A stretch of 7,922 nucleotides of DNA. Source: Methanosphaera sp. rholeuAM6. Lineage in GTDB: Archaea > Methanobacteriota > Methanobacteria > Methanobacteriales > Methanobacteriaceae. Both the position numbers and the translations under genes were made by a program. The DNA lies in assembly GCA_003266105.1 (NCBI GenBank), contig MVAA01000054.1:1-7922 (forward strand), read 5' to 3'. Position 1 is the stretch's first letter, and every line of letters starts with the position of its first letter. The notes below the pieces were generated by a model, which did not search any database, was not told where the DNA came from, and saw only the letters and a program-made list of their open reading frames with translations. Of the stretch, positions 4,968-7,922 are shown piece by piece.

Positions 4968-6386
4968 ATGAAAATGGAAATGATGATAAACTCACAGAAA
5001 ATAACAGGCAATGAAAGAATGGAAGTATTGAATCCATACGACAACACAGTAGTAGACACAATACCCCTTGCAGACCAAAAAACAGTATATGATGCAATCA
5101 AATCGGCAAAGAATGCCAGACAAGATATAAATAAATTAACAAGCAGACAGGTATACTACAGTCTCCATGACGCATGCGAACAGTTAAGACAAAACAGGAA
5201 AAAAATAGCAAGGACAATAACACAGGAAACGGGAAAGCCAATCAACGCATCATACTATGAACTGGACAGATCCATAGAAACCCTAATATTTGCAGCAGAA
5301 GAATCCAAGAGAATATACGGAGAAAACGTGCCGATAGATGCCGGTCTGGGCGGACAGGACGTAATGGCATTTACAAAGAAAATACCATTGGGAACGGTTG
5401 CAGCAATAACACCATTCAATTATCCTGTAAATCTTGCAATTCACAAGCTGGCACCTGCACTGGCAGCAAAAAACACGGTAATACTAAAGCCATCCAGTCA
5501 GGCACCACTATCCGGATTGATGTTAGCACATATACTCGCAGAACACTTTCCACATGGAGTGGTAAATACATTGACAGGTACAGGAAAAATAATAGGAGAC
5601 ATACTTGTAACGCATGATGATGTAAATAAGATATCATTCACTGGAAGTGTACCGGTAGGAAGACAAATAGCAAAAAACGCCTGCATGAAGAAAGTCACAC
5701 TGGAACTTGGAGGAAACGATCCTACAATAGTGCTTGAAAGTGCAGACATTGATAAGGCAGTGGAGGAAGTGGCAAACGGAGCATACCTATTCTCAGGACA
5801 GGTATGTATGGGGGTAAAAAGAATAATAGTTGAAAGCAAAATAATCGACGAATTCACGGATAAACTTGTTAAAAAGACAAACAAGCTAAAAGTTGGAAAT
5901 CCAATGGATAAAAACACCGATATCGGACCGCTGATAAACCATGAAGCAGCAGAAAAAGTAAACAGGCTGGTGGAAGATGCAAAGGCTAATGGTGCAACAG
6001 TGGAAGCCGGTGGAAAAATGGAGGCTAACTTCTACTGGCCAACAGTAATAAGCAGAGTAAACGAAGAGATGGAACTTGTCAAAAATGAAACCTTCGGACC
6101 CGTTGCTCCAATAATTGAAGTCCATGATATTGATGAGGCAATAAGGATGGCAAACAATACACCTTACGGTCTAAATGCAGGAGTCTTCACAGAAAACATA
6201 CATGAAGCATTGAAATGTGTAAACATGATTGAATCAGGAAGCGTGTTTGTAAACAAGGCATCAACATTCAGAACAGATAACATGCCATTTGGAGGATTTA
6301 AAAACAGTGGAACTGGAAAAGAGGGAATAAAATATGCGGTTGAGGACATGACAAGAACAAAATTAATAGGATTTAATTTAAATTAG
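4968..6386 (+). CDS. cofA: NAD(P)-dependent aldehyde dehydrogenase, probable lactaldehyde dehydrogenase (CofA-like)
   Basis: The full-length ALDH superfamily enzyme oxidises an aldehyde to an acid in the cytoplasm. The frame opens at ATG 4938, but no ribosome site precedes it, it coincides with the predicted transcription start, and it would add the odd MKSNNNNGRY. I start at 4968, behind ggacggt; 4974, 4980 and 4983 are also possible. Counting from 4938, catalytic residues are present: oxyanion Asn161 in PFNYP, general base Glu256 in LELGG, nucleophile Cys290 in SGQVC, and Glu384 with Phe386 in ETFGP. The cofactor loop is FTGSVPVG (234-241), and the C-terminal NMPFGGFKNSGTGKEG signature is intact. 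It resembles the M. jannaschii lactaldehyde dehydrogenase MJ1411 from memory, the enzyme linked to lactate supply for coenzyme F420. Non-phosphorylating glyceraldehyde-3-phosphate dehydrogenase is the main alternative. It is a single-gene unit, divergent from the ClC operon, with a terminator after it. The family is certain, the substrate is not. Confidence 0.9.
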   Translation: MKMEMMINSQKITGNERMEVLNPYDNTVVDTIPLADQKTVYDAIKSAKNARQDINKLTSRQVYYSLHDACEQLRQNRKKIARTITQETGKPINASYYELDRSIETLIFAAEESKRIYGENVPIDAGLGGQDVMAFTKKIPLGTVAAITPFNYPVNLAIHKLAPALAAKNTVILKPSSQAPLSGLMLAHILAEHFPHGVVNTLTGTGKIIGDILVTHDDVNKISFTGSVPVGRQIAKNACMKKVTLELGGNDPTIVLESADIDKAVEEVANGAYLFSGQVCMGVKRIIVESKIIDEFTDKLVKKTNKLKVGNPMDKNTDIGPLINHEAAEKVNRLVEDAKANGATVEAGGKMEANFYWPTVISRVNEEMELVKNETFGPVAPIIEVHDIDEAIRMANNTPYGLNAGVFTENIHEALKCVNMIESGSVFVNKASTFRTDNMPFGGFKNSGTGKEGIKYAVEDMTRTKLIGFNLN

Positions 6387-6429
6387 TGTCTGATGGGATA
6401 TGTTAATCATATTTGGTAGAGAATGGAAG

Positions 6430-6454
6430 TTTATGAAGAATTTTCATAAATTTT
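6430..6454 (+). terminator. Terminator of the aldehyde dehydrogenase gene
   Basis: A perfect 8-bp inverted repeat (tttatgaa 6430-6437, ttcataaa 6443-6450) with a 5-nt loop is followed by TTTT. It lies 43 nt after the stop codon. Further T-runs near 6513-6518 and 6528-6535 could act as back-up stops. Confidence 0.6.
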
Positions 6455-6487
6455 AATTAATAAATTAAGCTATTTTATATTGTATTT

Positions 6488-6503
6488 TAAACATATATGT
6501 TTA
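6488..6503. repeat. Perfect 16-bp palindrome in the intergenic region
   Basis: The sequence taaacatatatgttta is an uninterrupted palindrome with a TATA-like core, between the ALDH terminator and the HTH gene. It could bind a dimeric regulator. No gene start is close enough to assign it to one. Confidence 0.4.
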
Positions 6504-6574
6504 TTAAAAACAGTTTTTTGAATAGTCCCTTTTTAGTAAATAATTTTGTTGATTCCCCGATAATTGTACTTACC

Positions 6575-6602
6575 AATATTTGTCATATTTTATGCAAATA
6601 TT
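6575..6602. promoter_or_regulatory. Candidate operator: 8-bp dyad overlapping the TATA box of the HTH-ImmA gene
   Basis: Outer arms aatatttg (6575-6582) and caaatatt (6595-6602) are perfect complements. Inner arms cata (6584-6587) and tatg (6591-6594) extend the symmetry with one unpaired T at 6583. The right arm runs into the TATA box at 6601-6608, so a protein bound here would block TBP. XRE-type regulators commonly repress their own promoter, and the HTH gene starts 45 nt downstream. Confidence 0.5.
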
Positions 6603-6608
6603 TATATT
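6601..6608 (+). promoter_or_regulatory. TATA box for the HTH-ImmA/PIN operon
   Basis: The tttatatt at 6601-6608, preceded by an A-rich BRE-like stretch, predicts transcription near 6630, 17 nt before ATG 6647. The short leader contains only a weak ggttggg (6634-6640) as ribosome site. Confidence 0.5.
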
Positions 6609-6646
6609 AAACTTAGGTCAATAATATTATATAGGTTGGGATTGTC

Positions 6647-7723
6647 ATGGAAACTATAGGTGATCGACTTAAAAAGTTAAGAACTGAGTATAAATTTACT
6701 CAAAAAGAGTTAGCTGAATATCTTGGTTTTGATCAAAGTCATATTGCTAAGTTAGAAAACAATAAACGTAATTTACAAGCTGATACTTTAGATGACCTGT
6801 GTAATTTATATAATTGTTCTGAAGAATATATTTTAAATGGAGATATGAATTATGTCAAACCATTCTTTAATTTTAGATCAAATCTTCGTTCTTTAGATTT
6901 GAACACGGTTGCTGCTATGAATACGATAGTTAGAAACATGACCTTTTTATCAGCTTTATCTGAAAAAATGAATGATAAGATAAGTTATGATTCAAAAATA
7001 AAGGATGATGTTAGTTTTAAGGCCAGTAACTGTAGAAGAATATGGAAAATAGATGAATATGATCCTATAGATATTATCAGCATATGTTTAAACAAGTTTA
7101 ACAATATTACTATTGTATTCTTTGATGCAAATGAGAATATGAGTGGCTCAAGTTGTACAGTAAATGATGAAATGATAATATTTGTAAATTCTAAGCACAG
7201 TCTTGGTCGGCAAAGATTTACCATAGCTCATGAATTATATCATTTGTTATTCGGTAAGAATGAATTTGTAAATTGTGCAATAAACAGTAATTCTAATGAA
7301 GAAAAAGAAGCTGATGAATTTGCTTCAGCATTATTGATGAGTGATGGAGCTCTCTTAAATTTCCAAAGTGATAATGAAATTGAAAATTGGGATTTGGATG
7401 ATATACTATCTTGTGAACAGTATTTTCAAATTAGCCGTAAATCTATGTTAAATCGACTTGAAAAATTACTAAATGATAATAGATTTTACGATGGAAAATT
7501 AACGAATAGAATTAAGTATAATGCTAAAAAAAGAGGTTTTGATGAGAAACTGTATTCGCCTTATTCAAAAGATGAAAACCTATTGTTAGGAAGTTATATT
7601 AGATTAGTGCAGGATGCTTACGAACAAGGAAAAATAACTAGAGGAAAGAAAGATGAGCTTCTAAGGGATGCATATTATTATGATTTTATAAACAATGAAA
7701 ATATGGAGGATTTAATTGCCTAA
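6647..7723 (+). CDS. XRE-family HTH protein fused to ImmA/IrrE metallo-endopeptidase domain
   Basis: The protein has 358 residues. Residues 5-62 form a Cro/C1-type helix-turn-helix: the scaffold GDRLKKLRTEYKFTQKELAE, then the recognition segment DQSHIAKLENNKRN. Residues about 120-235 form an ImmA/IrrE (COG2856) zinc protease domain: FTIAHELYHLLFG (191-203) carries HEXXH with His195, Glu196 and His199, and EKEADEFASALLM (219-231) carries the third metal ligand region. All visible catalytic residues are intact. The C-terminal part (about 255-358) is helical with SRKSMLNRL, as in the family. Known: such proteins cleave partner repressors or act as antitoxin-like regulators beside toxins. Here the gene overlaps a PIN-domain gene by 8 nt, so it is probably the regulator or antitoxin of that pair. 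Its T-ending, very AT-rich codons differ from the A-ending style of the neighbouring aldehyde dehydrogenase, which suggests acquired DNA. Autorepression through the upstream dyad is likely. Confidence 0.88.
   Translation: METIGDRLKKLRTEYKFTQKELAEYLGFDQSHIAKLENNKRNLQADTLDDLCNLYNCSEEYILNGDMNYVKPFFNFRSNLRSLDLNTVAAMNTIVRNMTFLSALSEKMNDKISYDSKIKDDVSFKASNCRRIWKIDEYDPIDIISICLNKFNNITIVFFDANENMSGSSCTVNDEMIIFVNSKHSLGRQRFTIAHELYHLLFGKNEFVNCAINSNSNEEKEADEFASALLMSDGALLNFQSDNEIENWDLDDILSCEQYFQISRKSMLNRLEKLLNDNRFYDGKLTNRIKYNAKKRGFDEKLYSPYSKDENLLLGSYIRLVQDAYEQGKITRGKKDELLRDAYYYDFINNENMEDLIA
7705..7710 (+). promoter_or_regulatory. GGAGGA ribosome site that decides the TTG start of the PIN gene
   Basis: The strong ggagga lies inside the last codons of the HTH-ImmA gene, 5 nt before TTG 7716-7718. 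The codon just upstream in that frame is TAA (7713-7715), so no earlier start is possible. Confidence 0.75.
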
Positions 7724-7913
7724 CAAACCTATATTCTATGATACTGATTGTTTAAGTTGTTTCATTGAGGTAAATAAGGTTTGGATATTGGAAGAATTAT
7801 ACAGAAAAATTATCATACCCAAAGAAGTATACAAGGAATTTAAAAGACCTCAAGGAAATAATCGTATTTTAGAAATTAATAAATTAATGGAAAAAGGATT
7901 TATCCTAAAATGA
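7716..7913 (+). pseudogene. PIN-domain protein (putative RNase toxin), N-terminal half only; possibly frameshifted
   Basis: The frame starts at TTG 7716 with an excellent ribosome site and overlaps the HTH-ImmA stop by 8 nt, so translation is probably coupled. It ends after 65 codons at TGA 7911-7913. The start KPIFYDTDCLSCF has the first active-site Asp of PIN nucleases, and IIIPKEVYKEFKRP (about 33-46) has the conserved second acidic residue. The two acidic residues of the second half are missing, since the family is usually about 130-180 residues. At the stop, ATG of another frame overlaps in ATGA (7910-7913), and one extra A in the local A4 run would read on as LKMNTS, as expected for a continuing PIN domain. 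The window ends 9 nt later, so I cannot tell between a disrupted toxin, a split gene, a sequencing indel and a true short protein. If intact it would be a metal-dependent ribonuclease. Confidence 0.65.
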
Positions 7914-7922
7914 ATACCTCAA

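Noticed and set aside
4909..5101. Two minus-strand ORFs of about 61 codons across the dehydrogenase start
   Set aside because: They overlap the coding start of a certain gene and the promoter pair, and have no ribosome site.
5416..6349. Minus-strand ORFs up to 139 codons opposite the aldehyde dehydrogenase
   Set aside because: The dehydrogenase frame has all its catalytic motifs. The antisense frames are Cys/Ser/Phe-rich shadows caused by its A-ending codons.
6400..6456. 18-codon ORF just after the dehydrogenase stop
   Set aside because: It overlaps the terminator hairpin and has only a weak gggat close to the ATG.
6985..7224. 79-codon minus-strand ORF inside the HTH-ImmA gene
   Set aside because: It is a shadow of a well-supported coding frame.

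Overview
The window looks like chromosome from a low-GC methanogenic archaeon of the order Methanobacteriales, most likely Methanosphaera or possibly Methanobrevibacter. This rests on four things: an Asn/Thr-rich Ig-like adhesin fragment of the kind that fills those genomes, a protein I read as methanogenesis marker protein 5 (DUF2112), an aldehyde dehydrogenase resembling methanococcal lactaldehyde dehydrogenase (CofA), and archaeal expression signals (TTTATA-type boxes, GGTGAT or GGAGG ribosome sites, T-tract ends). The genus is inference.

Layout. 1-476 (+) is the C-terminal end of an adhesin-like surface protein, followed by a hairpin and T-tract terminator. 857-1309 (+) and 1714-2199 (-) are two small convergent exported proteins, one with a signal peptide and one with a membrane anchor. 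They share a PDGY motif and a similar domain plan, so they look like distant paralogs. The 400 bp between them holds no gene, but it has terminators for both and a run of perfect inverted repeats. 2306-2527 (-) is a small basic protein of unknown function with a clear promoter and ribosome site. 2875-3492 (-) and 3517-4734 (-) are marker protein 5 and a ClC-type anion channel or transporter, 24 nt apart and so probably one operon read from the channel. A 26-codon membrane-peptide ORF (4805-4885, -) with a perfectly placed GGAGG may lead this operon. A compact divergent promoter region separates it from the aldehyde dehydrogenase (4968-6386, +).

The right end (6647 onward, +) is a compositionally different, accessory-looking module. 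An XRE-HTH/ImmA-IrrE metalloprotease gene overlaps a PIN-domain gene by 8 nt, which is toxin-antitoxin-like. A large dyad overlaps its TATA box and is a good candidate autoregulatory operator. The PIN frame stops after 65 codons, and the reading shifts by one base into a plausible continuation, so the toxin may be frameshifted, split or inactivated. The window ends 9 nt later.

The core metabolic genes (ClC, marker 5, aldehyde dehydrogenase) look vertically inherited. The flanks carry surface-protein and defence or stress-type accessory genes. I found no rRNA, tRNA, CRISPR array or insertion sequence.
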